Part shown: positions 10,240-20,388 of the stretch, piece after piece
How the letters are laid out: every line of letters starts with the position of its first letter
Numbering within the stretch: the first letter of the stretch is position 1
DNA from: Symbiodinium natans
Taxonomy: Eukaryota; Sar; Dinophyceae; Suessiales; Symbiodiniaceae
Assembly: GCA_905221605.1 (NCBI GenBank)
Contig: CAJNDS010002124.1
Coordinates: 479,921 to 519,920, forward strand
Direction of reading: 5' to 3'
DNA: 40,000 nucleotides
Made by a program: the position numbers and the translations under genes
The notes under the pieces: model-generated
Databases searched by the model: none
What the model saw: the letters and a program-made list of their open reading frames with translations, nothing else
What the model was told of the DNA's origin: nothing

Positions 10240-11100
10240 CCCTAAACCCTAAACCCTAAACCCTAAACCCTAAACCCCAAACCCCAGTAGAAGCCTTCCT
10301 CGAAGCCCCTCATCAACACCCGAATCCCTTATCCCTGGACCCTAAAACCGTAAAAACCCTGGACCCTGCGACCCCCTCAAACCCTAAAACCCTGCAATCC
10401 TAGACCCTAGAACCCTAAAACCCTACACCTAAGCCCCTAAACATATACCAATACCCTAAACCCTAAACATGTAGGGTTTAGGCTTAGGAAGCCTGAGCCC
10501 TCAGCCTTTACAATCCTCAAGCCTTTCGAAAGAGGCACCGCAGGGTCCCTAAACCCGAAACCCGAGACCCGACAGGGTCCGGTTCCTAAACCCGAAGCCC
10601 TAAACCAAAACCCTAAACCCTAGCCCTAAACCCTGAGCCTTAGCCCCCAGCCTCCGAAGTCTAAACCCTTCCTCCCGCCTCCGCCCCTCTTTGCCTGATC
10701 GAAGGCTGCTAGGTCTCATACTTCAGAAGGGCTAAAGGAGGTTGAAGTGCCTAAGGGTTTATATCAGGCATCAGTTGTGCTTTTCATTGACGTTCTTGTT
10801 GGTTAAGGGTTTAGGGTTTAAGGGGAGGGCGTAAGGGCATTTTGAAGGGTGTAAAGGTTTACATACGGGTGAAAATGAGGGTTCAATGAAGCGTGTAACC
10901 AGTAGTACCCTTGTTCCCGTTTTGCTTTGAGGGTTCCTCATTACAGCTGAAGAGTAAGAGAAAAGGGTACGTAGCCTTGTTCTTAAGGAGCTACTGGGCA
11001 ACCTAGTATAAAGTTGTTCATGAAGGGTTTAGTTCAGGGCTTTAAACGTTTATGTATGGTCGATTAAGGCTTAAAAGGGTTCCGGGGTTTGGGGCTTACA
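10240..11100. other. Degenerate telomere-like repeats, no supported gene
   Basis: Mostly diverged CCCTAAA units to about 10670, then mixed sequence. Around 10890-11005 there is a weak inverted repeat whose ends resemble the GCCCAGTA hairpin family seen at 18502 (GGGTACTACTGG and CTACTGGGCAACC). The minus-strand open frame at 10771-11001 lies across this and has no coding features I trust. Confidence 0.5.
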
Positions 11101-11125
11101 GCCCCCTAAACCCTACACCCTACAC

Positions 11126-11245
11126 CCTACACCCTACACCCTAAACCCTAAACCCTAAACCCTAAACCCTAAACCCTAAACCCTAAACCCTAAACCCTAA
11201 ACCCTAAACCCTAAACCCTAAACCCTAAACCCTAAACCCTAAACT
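11126..11245 (-). repeat. Near-perfect CCCTAAA block
   Basis: About fifteen CCCTAAA units, preceded by four CCCTACA variants. It is followed by a short non-repeat island (11246-11340) and then a TTTAGGG block in the opposite orientation. Confidence 0.9.
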
Positions 11246-11340
11246 GAACCCTTCACCCATCGCTCGCACAAGGCATGCTTCAACTGGTGGTTTGGGCCTT
11301 GCCTTGCAGTCACAGGCCCGACTGCGGCGCTTGAATCCTA

Positions 11341-11445
11341 ATTAGGGTTTAGGGTTTAGGGTTTAGGGTTTAGGGATTACGGTTTAGGGTTTAAGGTTTA
11401 GGGTTTAGGGTTTAGGGTTTAGTAAGGCTTAGGGTTTAGGGTTCT
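11341..11445 (+). repeat. TTTAGGG block
   Basis: Opposite in orientation to the preceding CCCTAAA block. The island between them contains CCTTGCCTTGCAG, a good splice-acceptor context, then a short open stretch reading SQARLRRLNPN that ends where the repeat starts. Confidence 0.85.
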
Positions 11446-11569
11446 TCATTAAGGGTTTCAGGGTTTCATTAAGGGTATGAAGGGTTTAACTACATTTAAA
11501 GGCATTACGGGTTACAAGGGTTTCCAGGGTTTAATTAAGGGCTTAACTTAACCGCTAAAAAAACGCGAG

Positions 11570-11614
11570 GCTGCCTCGGCAAGGGTCCCCCGGCTTGAGA
11601 GGGAGGGGGAAAAG
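11570..11614 (+). CDS. Mini-exon candidate, 15 codons
   Basis: The left edge is AACGCGAG, the frame reads AASARVPRLEREGEK, and the right edge AAAAG|GTGAGG is a strong donor. The length is exactly 45 nt. Unknown protein. Confidence 0.35.
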
Positions 11615-11708
11615 GTGAGGAGGGCGGTTTGAGGGTTGAAGAGTTTACAGAAGGGATGAATTAAGGGCTTCAGGGTTTACAGCAGCGTTTGGGGTTTTGG
11701 GAGCTCAG

Positions 11709-11791
11709 GGTGTTGGAAGTCTGGTTATTTCTGGGATAGCCCAGTTTTGGATCATTGGATTCTCTCGAAGCGCACTTACTACATTCCCTGA
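11709..11791 (+). CDS. Exon-like island, hydrophobic
   Basis: It follows GGGAGCTCAG and reads GVGSLVISGIAQFWIIGFSR then SALTTFP, ending at CCTGA|GTGAAC. The hydrophobic stretch could be a membrane segment if it is translated. Third-position G/C is not decisive. Confidence 0.32.
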
Positions 11792-12108
11792 GTGAACTCG
11801 AAGCCCTTAAACCCTACACCCTAAACCCTAAGCCCAAAACCCTAAACCCTGAACCCTAAACCCTAAACCCTAAACCCTAAACCCTAAACCCTAAACCCTA
11901 AACCTTAAACCCTAAACCTTAAACCCCAACCCTGACCTTCAAGCTGGAGGTTGGGGACGGGTGGGAATGATCAAGCCTTCAGCCGTAAACCCCAAACCCT
12001 TGTTCCATGCTAAGCCCATGAACACAAAACTCCTAAACCCCCCCCCCACACCCCTAAACCATCCTAAACCCATGGGCCCTTAAACCCCTACAAGCTCTAC
12101 CCCTGCAG

Positions 12109-12373
12109 CGGGGGGTGGCTACGGCAGCGCGTTTCAGGCACACATTCGTGGCCAGCTTGCTTCGCTTGTGCAACAAGTTCCGCAACGTTGAGTTCACCCA
12201 ATTTCCTGTCGTGATTAGAAGTCTTCTGAACCAGTTCAACGACCATTGGCATCGTGGGCAATGGTTCGGATTATGGCAAAGCAGTGCACTCCAACGTTTG
12301 GCAGTACCCAAACATCGATGTTTTCAGCGGTTTGCGATCACACCACGTGTTGAAGCATTTGCGGACTTTGCAG
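12109..12373 (+). pseudogene. Coding-like island with an apparent frameshift
   Basis: The acceptor context is good (CTCTACCCCTGCAG). The first half reads FVASLLRLCNKFRNVEFTQF. From about 12240 the better frame shifts to IVGNGSDYGKAVHSNVWQYP then NIDVFSGLRSHHVLKHLRTL, and the island ends at TTTGCAG|GTGCCG. The shift implies one small indel. No family is recognised. Confidence 0.4.
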
Positions 12374-12639
12374 GTGCCGCCGCGTGGCATCACGCGTGGG
12401 CCCACGCCTTGCCTCCACCCGTGGGGACCACATGAACCCCTAAACCCTGACACCCAAACCCTAAAACTAAAACCCCTAACCCTAACCCCTAAACCCCAAA
12501 ACCCAAAACCCCAATCCCTCAGCCCTAAATCCCAAACCCTAAACCCTAAACCCTAAACCCTAAACCCCCCATCCCTAAACCCCAAACCCTAAACCCTAAA
12601 CCCCAAGCCCCACACCCTGAAGCCCCCAGAGGAGCCTCC

Positions 12640-12735
12640 TCGGGGCTGCTCATCCACGTCTTTCTCCGGCCGCTGTGCCCCGGCTCTGGGTTGCCCCGGG
12701 TGGGCTCTGGTGCCCGTTTGCTCTTGGGATAGGGT
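12640..12735. other. GC-rich island between opposite telomere-like repeats
   Basis: CCCTAAA-type repeat lies on the left and TTTAGGG on the right. Open on both strands (minus reads GRRKTWMSSPEEAPLG; plus reads LLGAAHPRLSPAAVP), so coding strand cannot be decided. Confidence 0.35.
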
Positions 12736-13189
12736 TTAGGGTTTAGAGTTTATGGTTTAGGGTTTAGGGTTTAGGGTTTCGGGAAAACCCCAAAGACCTA
12801 AATAACTTTAGGGAGTTGTTTGCCCGGTTTACCCCGATTTGGGGGGGGGGGGGGCTGGAATCTCTTTCATGCCTGACTAGGCAAAGCGGTTTCAGGATAT
12901 AGTGATTTACCCTTGTTTCCTTGTGATGTTCTGCCTCATACAACCATGATTTAGGCTGAGCATCTTGTCTGATTCTTTCGCTATGTGGAAAGCCCTGCTG
13001 AACCCTAAACCCAAAACACCAAAACCCAGAACCCTACCTGAGCCCTAAAGCGCATCTGTTATACGCGCTTAACCCTTCAGCCCTAAATCTCCAAACCCTA
13101 AACCCTAAACCGCCCTGAAAACAAAACCCTAAAGCCTAAACCCTAAACCCTGAACCCTAATTAAACCCTAAAAACACTAAACCTAAACC

Positions 13190-13292
13190 CTAAACCCTAA
13201 ACCCTAAACCCCTAAACCCTAAACCCTAAACCCTAAACCCTAAACCCTAAACCCTAAACCCTAAACCCTAAACCCCCCCCCCCCCCCCCCCC
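13190..13292 (-). repeat. CCCTAAA block ending in a 20-base poly-C run
   Basis: Roughly eleven CCCTAAA units, then twenty consecutive C (13273-13292) directly at the edge of the next coding-like island. Similar 21-base C or G runs occur at 28600 and 33702. Confidence 0.85.
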
Positions 13293-13386
13293 AACCTGCC
13301 CTCCAAGGATGCTGGGCGTACCTGGCTGGCCTTGGCCCAAGCTGGCCGGCAGCGTGCTGGCCGCCGCGGGGAATCTCCGCTGCAGC
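13293..13386 (+). CDS. Exon-like island
   Basis: Two plus frames are open. The one with the best third-position G/C (about 85%) contains LGVPGWPWPKLAGSVLAAAG; the other reads KDAGRTWLALAQAGRQRAG. The right edge CTGCAGC|GTTTGG leads into a 400-bp TTTAGGG tract. Frame uncertain. Confidence 0.38.
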
Positions 13387-13770
13387 GTTTGGGGTTTAGG
13401 GTTTAGGGCTAGGGTTTAGGGTTTAGGGTTTAGGGTTTAGGGTTTAGGTTTAGGGTTTAGGGTTTAGGGTTTGGGGGTTAGGGTTTAGGGTTTAGGGTTT
13501 AGGGTTTAGGGTTTAGGGTTTAGGGTTTGGGGTTTGGGGTTTAGGGTTTGGGGGTTCAGGTTTTGGGGTTTTGGGGTTTTGGGGTTTTGGGTTTGGGTTT
13601 GGGTTTGGGGTTCAGGGGTTGAGGTTTTGGGGTTCAGGGGTTTAGGGGTTCAGGGGCTTGGTGGCTGGGGTTTCTGGTTTTGGGGGTTAGGGTTTGGTTG
13701 TTGTTGGGGGTTTCGGGTCTAGGGGTCGAGGTGTTTAGGGGTTTAATTCGGGTTTAGGGTTTGGGTTTTG
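13387..13770 (+). repeat. Long TTTAGGG tract grading into GGGTTTTG/GTTCAGG variants
   Basis: Perfect units on the left decay rightward into G-rich variants. With 13870-13980 (CCCTAAA orientation) it forms an imperfect inverted repeat around a ~100-bp centre that I cannot assign. Confidence 0.85.
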
Positions 13771-14814
13771 GGTTTAAGGTTCAGCCACAACTTGGTGTGC
13801 AGGATTGAGGCGGCAGGGGACGAAGTCTTAACATTGTAGCTGCTCGACCGGAGGTCCAGCACAGACCAACCTCCCCAAAACTCTAAACCCCAAGCCTAAA
13901 CCCGAAACCCTAAACCCTAAACCCCAAACCCCAAACCCTAAACCCTAAACCCTAAACCCTAAACCCCAAACCCCATCGACCCTAAACCCCTAGCTCTACG
14001 AAGCCGCTTTTGTGGGAGCTCAGGCTTGCGCTGGCAGCGCTGCTCCTCAGAGACATTGGGCTTCGGGTTTCGGCTTAGGTTTGGGTTTGGGGTTTAGGGT
14101 TTAGGGTTTAGGGATAGGGTTTAGGGTTTAGGGTTTAGGGTTTGGGGTTTGGGGTTTGGGGTTAGGGGTTGGGGTTGCGGGTTTAGGGTTTAGGGGTTTT
14201 GGGGGCCATTGAGTGTTTGGGACTTGGCGCTTCAGCTTCAGGGTTTAGAGTTTGGGGCTTAGATGTGTTCTGGGTTTGCCGATCTAGGGTTAAGATTGAG
14301 GTCTGGAGTTTGGGGCTTGGGCCATTTTTAAAGAGCTTTGGAAAATGCAGGGTGTAGGATTTGGGGTTTGGGGTTCAGTTCTGTCGCAAAGGGCTCGGGA
14401 ATGTACAAAGTTTAGGGTTCAGTGCTTGCGATTTAGGGTTTAGGGTTTTTCGTTTTGGGGGGTATTTACGGTCTACGGTTCGGGGTTTTGTCTTTGCGTG
14501 GTGTGTGGGCTGCAGTTCCAACACTCCATCATCTTGCCCTAGGGTCGCGTTCCGCCTTGTAAAGATCGGGCTAAACCACCCTAGCAAACCACCCTAGCAG
14601 TTTTCTCAAACCCTTTAGGGTTTAGGGTTCAGTTTAGGCTTTAGGGCCTTCAGGGCCCTCAAAACCCTAAACCCCCAAAGCCCTGAAGCTGTTTTCTCGT
14701 CTCAGACCCTGTAGGGTTTAGGAGTTAGGGTTCAGGGCTAACTAAGGGGTGCAGGGTTTGGGGGCCCTAAAAACCCCTAAGCCCCCAAAAGCCCTGAACC
14801 TTGAAAGCTGTCAG

Positions 14815-14934
14815 GTACTCCTCCTCCACGCGCACGAACTTCCCGCACCTTCGGGACGTCGACCTCGACGATCCGAAGTTGAAAGGATGGTTTTGGGACC
14901 CTTGGGGCTGCAGCTTGAAGGCTCTTTTTGCTGG
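14815..14934 (+). CDS. Exon-like island, one of the strongest
   Basis: It begins after AAAGCTGTCAG and reads YSSSTRTNFPHLRDVDLDDP then KLKGWFWDPWGCSLKALFAG. Roughly three quarters of third positions are G/C, rising to nearly all in the first 20 codons. It ends GCTGG|GTTTAGGG, so the telomere-like repeat itself supplies the donor. Unknown protein. Confidence 0.55.
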
Positions 14935-15174
14935 GTTTAGGGTTTAGGGTTTAGGGCTTAGGGTTTAGGGTTTAGGGTTCAGGGTTTAGAGGGTTTGGGG
15001 TTTGTTGAGGGCCTAAAGTGTGTTTCTGTCCGGGGGGGTTCAGGGTTTAGGGCTTGGCCGCTGTGGGGCCTCAAGGCTGCGGGGGTTAGGGATTCAGTGA
15101 AGGGCTCAGCAGCAAGAGGGGCATTTTGAGGGTGTTCGATGAAACAGGCAACCTCTGAATCTGTAGGGATTGGT

Positions 15175-15276
15175 TTAGGGTTTAGGGCTTAGGGATTAAG
15201 GTTTAATTAGGGTTTAGGGTTTAGGGTTTAGGGTTTAGGGTTTAGGGTTTAGGGTTTAGGGTTTAGGGTTTAGGGC
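15175..15276 (+). repeat. TTTAGGG block
   Basis: About twelve units with one GGCTTAGGG and one TTAATTAGGG interruption near the left end. It lies immediately upstream of the island at 15306. Confidence 0.88.
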
Positions 15277-15305
15277 TAGTGTGTGCACACCTCGTCCTGC
15301 ACCAG

Positions 15306-15371
15306 ATCGGGCTGGATCACATGTTGCTTTACTTGCGGTGGGCATGCAAAATGCATGATCGAAAAATCGGG
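15306..15371 (+). CDS. Exon-like island
   Basis: It follows CACCTCGTCCTGCACCAG, a pyrimidine-rich acceptor, and reads IGLDHMLLYLRWACKMHDRK. A second frame is also open, so the phase is not settled. Downstream, 15372-15545 is AT-richer, contains TATAATGGGA-like short repeats, and holds no clear gene. Confidence 0.38.
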
Positions 15372-15600
15372 GTCGGAATAATTAATAGTGTTCCATTATG
15401 GTCCCATTATAGCTATACTATAATAACCCCCCAAGCCTCTATTCTAACAAATGAGGCCCCTATAGTTCATGGACGTCTAGGTCTGAGTGAGTTTTTTGTT
15501 CGGAGGTGTGGTGGGGTAACTGCACGCACACCAGAAGCTGGAAGGTGGATGCTATAAGCTCTGAACCCTAAACCCCAAACCCTAAACCCTAAATGCCAAG

Positions 15601-15657
15601 GATCACCAGGTGACCTGCATCGCCCAGGGAGAGGACTTCTGCTGGGCGCCTGCAGCT
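15601..15657 (+). CDS. Small exon-like island
   Basis: It follows AAATGCCAAG and reads DHQVTCIAQGEDFCWAPAAK with mostly G/C third positions. The donor is unclear (CCTGCAG|CTAAAT). Sequence from 15690 to 15860 contains an inverted CCCCTGGAAG pair and probably belongs to the next intron. Confidence 0.4.
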
Positions 15658-16047
15658 AAATTTCATTTCCCACCATGGCGGTCATCATGGCAACCCATAC
15701 CCCTGGAAGGATCCAAGAAGAGTTTCCTAAGAATGACCCTGTAGTAAGTAGTTTTGGGGGTTCTGCTTTTTCGGTTCTTCCAGGGGTCTGGGAAGGGTCT
15801 CACCTTGAGCTGTTTAGGCTCCGTACCATTAAGGTCGGTCGTTTTTACCCGCAACCAGACTCCTCAAACCTAAACCCTACCTCCTGCTCCCTATACCTCG
15901 AACCTTGACAAGGTCCCCGAAAAACCCTAAACCCCAAACCCCAAACCCTACACCCCAAGCCCTAAACCCCAAACCCTAAACGCTAAACCCCAAACCCCAA
16001 ACCCTAAACCCTAAACCCTTAAGAACCTTCTAGCTGGACTAGGTCAG

Positions 16048-16147
16048 GGGACCGGGGTGTCCTCTGGGGAAGGTGCCACGTCTGCACCCAGAAAGCGCAG
16101 AAGTGGTGAGCCAAGGGCTGAGGCCCAGCCACTCCGTCTGCAGCTAG
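16048..16147 (+). CDS. Exon-like island
   Basis: It follows GACTAGGTCAG; one frame reads TGVSSGEGATSAPRKRRSGE then PRAEAQPLRLQL, and the right edge is GCTAG|GTGGGG, directly before TTTAGGG units. A competing frame (GDRGVLWGRCHVCTQKAQKW) ends at another possible donor, so the frame is uncertain. Confidence 0.38.
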
Positions 16148-16499
16148 GTGGGGTTTAGGGTTTAGGGTTTAGGGTTTAGGGTTTAGGGTTCGGGTTTGAG
16201 GTTGTAAGGTTGGTTGAGTTTTAGGGTTTTGGGTTTAGGGAGCAGGGTTCAGGGTTCATGGCCCACACTCTAAGGTTGGGCCCTTGGGATGGTCCCTTAC
16301 CTTTGCTTATAGGGTGTTAAAAGGGGTCCGAAGTATGGGCCCTTATTATCTTATTATCTTACTGGCTCAAAACCCAACTTCTCAACTTCTGGGGCTTCTT
16401 ACAAGGTAGTTTATGTTGAAAGTTTCAACTTTTGTTTCCTTGGGTTTTGGGCCGCTAAGTTATGCACACCTGAAACCCCCAAAACCCGCCCGACACAAG

Positions 16500-16589
16500 C
16501 TCAGGCAACTTGGGTGCGGCTGAGATCCACTTCAAAGCCGTGGGAGAGACCGAGCCAGGTCCGATCCTGAGTTCCCTCAGCCGTTCAAA
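16500..16589 (+). CDS. Exon-like island
   Basis: It lies after CGACACAAG and reads SGNLGAAEIHFKAVGETEPG then PILSSLSRS, ending CAAA|GTTTAGGG. The minus strand is also open and protein-like across the same bases (reads FERLRELRIGPGSVSPTALK), so the strand is supported only by context. Confidence 0.42.
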
Positions 16590-16643
16590 GTTTAGGGTTT
16601 AGGGTTTAGGGTTTAGGGTTTAGGGTTTAGGGTTTGACCTGGG

Positions 16644-16732
16644 ACCTTACTACCTACAGGTTTAAGGATTTGTACCTACGAAATAGGGGTACTTACCTAT
16701 CAAACCATGGGTAAAGAGGGTCCCAGGGCGTT
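16644..16732. repeat. Hairpin within a telomere-flanked intron
   Basis: CCTGGGACCTTAC at the left pairs with GTAAAGAGGGTCCCAGG at the right, separated by about 60 bp. TTTAGGG repeat precedes it and degenerate CCCTAAA-type repeat follows, so it sits at the centre of a larger inverted repeat. Confidence 0.6.
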
Positions 16733-16989
16733 CCAGGTTTCAAGGGGAATTGGTGGACAGAGTAGGGTCCGGCTTCCCAAGTAAACCTTCCACCCAAAGA
16801 CCCGACCCAAAAACCCTACCCTGCCCCCTACCCCACAAACCTAAATCCTAAACCCTCAACCCCAGACACCCAACCCTAAACTCTAAACTGCTAAACTCGA
16901 AATCCTAAACTCGAAACTCCTAAGCTCCACATCCCAAACCCGAAACTCTAAACTGCTAGGCAAAACTCCACATCCCAAACCCCGGCCAG

Positions 16990-17075
16990 GTTTGCAGCGG
17001 ACGCTCGACGCCAAAACCCTCCGCAAGCGCGCGCAGCAGAGCACGGCCAGGCCAACTTCTTAGTTCGCAGCCCGG
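16990..17075 (+). CDS. Exon-like island
   Basis: It follows CCCCGGCCAG. A fully open frame reads FAADARRQNPPQARAAEHGQ then ANFLVRSPG, and the right edge CCCGG|GTTTAGG is repeat-derived. Another frame (RTLDAKTLRKRAQQSTARP) would need an internal GC donor. Confidence 0.38.
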
Positions 17076-17084
17076 GTTTAGGTT

Positions 17085-17282
17085 TTAGGGTCTAGGTTTT
17101 AGGGTCTTGGGTTTAGGGTTCGGGGTTTAGGGTTTGGGGTTTAGGGTTCGGGGTTTAGGGTTCGGGGTTTAGGGTTGGGGTTTAGGGTTTGGGGTTTAGG
17201 GTTTGGGGTTTAGGGTTTAGGGTTTGGAGTTTAGGGTTTGGGGTTTAGGGTTTAGGGTTTGGGGTTTAGGGTTTAGGGTTGT
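17085..17282 (+). repeat. TTTAGGG tract with alternating GGGGTTTAGGGTTC/G variants
   Basis: Units alternate between GGGTTTA and GGGTTCG or GGGTTTGG, giving a dimeric pattern over about 200 bp. The paired CCCTAAA tract is at 17534-17630. Between them, 17283-17510 is unique and unassigned. Confidence 0.85.
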
Positions 17283-17648
17283 GGGTGGGACCTTTTCCAG
17301 CTCCGCTTCTTGGTCGGGATTTGGCTTACTGGGGCAGTCTTAGGGTTCAGGGCGCAGGCTGCTGAGGTATTCATCATGCTTTTCCAGTGCCTTCGAAGCA
17401 CAACTCTGGGTCAAGTAGCGTGGCTTGGGGCTTGTCTGTTGTTCAGGCTTCTAGGGCTCCTGGTTCGGGGCATCCCCTACACCCTTAAATCTAACAAAGC
17501 AGGAGGTTCCTAAACCCTGAGACCCTGCTGTGGCCTAAACCCTAAACCCTAAACCCTAAACCCTAAACCCCAAACCCCAAACCCCAAACCCTAAACCCTA
17601 AACCCTAAACCCTCAACCCTCAACCCTCAGTCAGCCCCATCTGTGCAG

Positions 17649-17729
17649 ATGCTTCACCTCGACCCGCGATGCGTACTGGAACGGCGTGAAGTTGGGGCTG
17701 CCACCCGGCGCGGGATGTAGGGCCTCAGG
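17649..17729 (+). CDS. Exon-like island
   Basis: It follows CATCTGTGCAG and reads CFTSTRDAYWNGVKLGLPPG then AGCRAS with about 83% G/C third positions. If it ends at GCGGGAT|GTAGGG (17716), its phase joins the island starting at 18128. Unknown protein. Confidence 0.48.
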
Positions 17730-18127
17730 GTTTAGGGTTTTGGGTTTAGGGTTTAGGGTTTAGGGTTCAGAGTTTAGGATTTAGGGTTTAGGGTAAAGGG
17801 TTTTGGGTAGAGGGTTTTGGCGGATGTTGTTTGGGGTGTTCGTGACTGCGCCGATTGACTTTACTTGTCCACCTCTTCTCTCTGCCGTGCTGGGTCTTGT
17901 GTGTCTTTTGTTCGGTCTTTGTTGGGGCTTGGTGCGGATTCTTCTACTTGCCTGCTGGCAGAGGGGTCTGCACGGAGGCTTTCCCTCCGCCCCGCCCCAA
18001 CCGGAAGCCCTGAACCCGAATCGCAAACCCCAAACGCCCTCCCTGAACCCCAAGCCCTGAACCCGGAACCCTAAACCCTAAACCCTAAACGCCCGAAACC
18101 CTGAACCCTAAACCCAACAAGTGGCAG

Positions 18128-18249
18128 CCCTGAAGCAGCATCGAAGAGGCGTAGGGAAGACATTCCACGTTGCTCAGGTGCAAGGACCCTCTCAGCGCAG
18201 AAGATCTGCGAAGAGACTCGCCAGCACATGCTTGCATGTGCTGGGAAGA
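18128..18249 (+). CDS. Exon-like island, basic
   Basis: It follows CAAGTGGCAG and reads LKQHRRGVGKTFHVAQVQGP then SQRRRSAKRLASTCLHVLG, ending at GAAGA|GTGTGAGGG just before a TGA in the same frame. Rich in Arg and Lys. Third-position bias is weak, so confidence rests on the open frame and edges. Confidence 0.4.
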
Positions 18250-18501
18250 GTGTGAGGGTTTAGGGTTCAGGGTTTAGGGTTCAGGGTTTAGGGTTTAGGG
18301 CTTATCTCGGGTTTAGGGTTTAGGGCTTGGGGTGTCTTGGGTCTTAGGGCTTCGGGCTCAGGGTGTAGGACTACAGCCCTTCTGAAACGCCACTGTGTCA
18401 CCAGCCAGACCTCGAATTGCTTTTGGGTTCGTGGGATTCAGGGAGGTGGGGAGCCCGAGTGGTGGGACTACGAATCCGTAAGTCGCGACATTCTGAGACT
18501 G

Positions 18502-18608
18502 GGTAGCCCAGCGGGTACCCTTTTCCCCTTTGTTGGTTCAAGTTTCCCTTATAAAAGCAACAAGCCCCAAAAAGGGTGCCCTTATTGTAACCTGGGTACT
18601 GGGCTACC
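18502..18608. mobile_element. 107-bp fold-back element of a dispersed family
   Basis: GGGTAGCCCAG...GGTACCCTTTT at the left is inverted as AAGGGTGCCC...GGTACTGGGCTACC at the right. Related ends occur at 20983 (GGTAGCCCAGTGGTACCCTT), 30068-30112, 33668-33762 and weakly 10890-11003. The left arm resembles a tRNA A box (TAGCCCAGCGGG), and GGTTCAAGTTTCC about 30 bp later resembles a B box, so a tRNA-derived SINE ancestry is possible but unproven. Confidence 0.5.
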
Positions 18609-18685
18609 AAGGAACAGTTATTCGAAGACCACTGTCAATGTCCCAACAAGTCTTTCGGAGAACTTGAAGGCTCACCCCAAAACTC

Positions 18686-18777
18686 GCATGAACACAAGGA
18701 TCCTGCTCTTGGGTCTAAGGGCCCCTAGGAGGGATATTCTAGAAGACCATGTTTGTAGAATCCTTGTGTTTATGCGG
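18686..18777. repeat. Hairpin with ~20-bp arms
   Basis: CGCATGAACACAAGGATCCT at the left and AGAATCCTTGTGTTTATGCG at the right are near-perfect inverted repeats about 50 bp apart. It lies only 80 bp from the element at 18502-18608, inside the same unassigned stretch between TTTAGGG and CCCTAAA repeats. Confidence 0.7.
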
Positions 18778-19125
18778 TTTGTTGGGCCCCTAGCAGGCAT
18801 CAGCTGGCTGATCATATGGAAACCTCTTCGACTCTTCCTCGTAGGTGTAGTCTGAAGCCACGAACCTGACAAACAGCCAAAACCCCAAACCCTAAACCCC
18901 GAACCCTAAACCTACAAACCCCGAACTCTACTCTCTCGAAACCCGAAGCCCTACCAGGTACACCCGAGAACCCTGAACCCTAATGCCTGGGCGCCAAAAC
19001 CACCCTCAACCCCAACCCTTGACCCTTATGGGAAGCAGGGAAACTGCCCTGTCGTCTAGGGTTTGGGGTTTGGGGTTTAGTTTATGCTTTTGGGCTTCGG
19101 GTTTAGGGTTTGGGGTTTCCCTCAG

Positions 19126-19173
19126 GACTTGAGGCGTCCCTCCCGCTCCTCGAGTACGCATCTCGACTGCCCT
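19126..19173 (+). CDS. Mini-exon candidate
   Basis: It follows TTTCCCTCAG, the most canonical acceptor in this part, and reads LEASLPLLEYASRLP before CCCT|GTGACA. Only 48 nt, with an in-frame TAG shortly after the donor. Unknown protein. Confidence 0.35.
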
Positions 19174-19504
19174 GTGACATCGCATAGCGCCCTTTGGGTG
19201 GGTGTAGGGGTTAGGGTTTAGTGTCTAGTGTCTAGGGTTTAGGGTTTAGGATTCCCTAAGGGCATTAGGGTTTGTAGTGCGCAGGGGTTCGTGGGGCTTT
19301 TCGACTTTCGTACCGTGTAGACACCTTTTTGATAGGGTCTACAGGGTCTCTAGGGTTCAGCTTCTATGGCTCATAGGGTTTCGAGGATTTAGTGGGTAGT
19401 GCCTTATTCCACTCCGCCGCCAGGGATTTTTTGCCCTAACCCCGAAACCCTAAAACCCTGAACCCTAAAGCCAAAACCCTGAATCCTGAACCCTTATTTC
19501 GGAG

Positions 19505-19548
19505 TGGAGTTCCTGTTGAAAGGATGTTCGGACCTTTGGGGGCTGCGG
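19505..19548 (+). CDS. Mini-exon candidate
   Basis: It reads VEFLLKGCSDLWGL and ends CTGCGG|GTAAGCC, a classical donor. The left edge TTTCGGAG is plausible. It is set between degenerate CCCTAAA units. Confidence 0.33.
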
Positions 19549-19704
19549 GTAAGCCAAGGATGCCAGCTGGAACCCTCAACCCTGAAGTGAGTACGCGCAG
19601 CTTGGCGAGCCACCCCTAAACCCTACACGCAAAAACCTGAATTCTACACCCCAAACCCCGAACCCCAAACCCAACCCCCACTCCCCAAACCCCAACTAAA
19701 CCCT

Positions 19705-20090
19705 AAATGCCCCCACTCCCTGAATTCTCGGGCCTTTGTGGTCGGATGCTGGGAACCCGAAACGATCCCCTGGATGAGATCGGACGGGTGTCGCAATATT
19801 GTGCGACACCCACTGAACAATCGAAAGACCGGCGACGCAGTGCGCTCCTACATAAGTCGGATATTCTATTCCGGCGTCGCCGAGGGGCTTCGCGGAGAAC
19901 CGTGGCTGGTGTTCGACCCCACCAAGCAGCAACATCTTGCTCTTAGCTTCGGCACGCTGCATCTTGCCACCAGAACGAACTTCGAAGAATGCAGCCAGCA
20001 GCAGTAGCCGTGCCAGCATTGCTTCACATGTGGGTGATCGACATGACTTGAAGGCTCAGGAAACTCAGTCGGCACAAGAGAAAAAGATTT
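19705..20090 (+). pseudogene. Coding-like island of ~380 bp, two frames
   Basis: One frame runs to TAG at 20005 and contains GDAVRSYISRIFYSGVAEGL then RGEPWLVFDPTKQQHLALSF, with strong G/C third positions in its centre. After about 20000 another frame reads ASHVGDRHDLKAQETQSAQE and ends at GATTT|GTGAGTACC, a canonical donor. The switch suggests a frameshift. The minus strand is also open for 107 codons, so strand choice relies on codon bias. No family is recognised. Confidence 0.42.
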
Positions 20091-20312
20091 GTGAGTACCC
20101 TAAGTTGGACATATCTTACTTATAAGTTTAAGCCAACCCTAACCCCAAAACCCCAAACCCCTTAACCCCTAACCCCTAACCCCTAAACCCCTAAACCCCT
20201 AACCCCTAAACCCTAACCCCTAACCCCCAAAAATAAACCTAAACCCTAAACCCTCAACCCTAAACCCCAAACCCTAAACCCTACTTATCCAGTTCCCTGA
20301 GCCCCCAAACAG

Positions 20313-20388
20313 GTGCTGGCGGATGCGCTGATTCTGCTGCTCCTGGGTTCGGCGTCTGGGCTGCAGTTTCGCTCGGCTCGGTCTCGGG
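20313..20388 (+). CDS. Exon-like island, possible membrane segment
   Basis: It follows GCCCCCAAACAG and reads VLADALILLLLGSASGLQFR then SARS, before GTTCGTTTAGGG. The Leu-rich stretch would be hydrophobic. It ends in phase 1, and the next island at 20812 starts with two bases completing a codon, so the two can be joined. Confidence 0.42.

Noticed and set aside
18500-18560. A functional tRNA gene
   Set aside because: A-box and B-box-like stretches are present, but there is no acceptor stem pairing or anticodon arm I can support; the region is better explained as a fold-back element.
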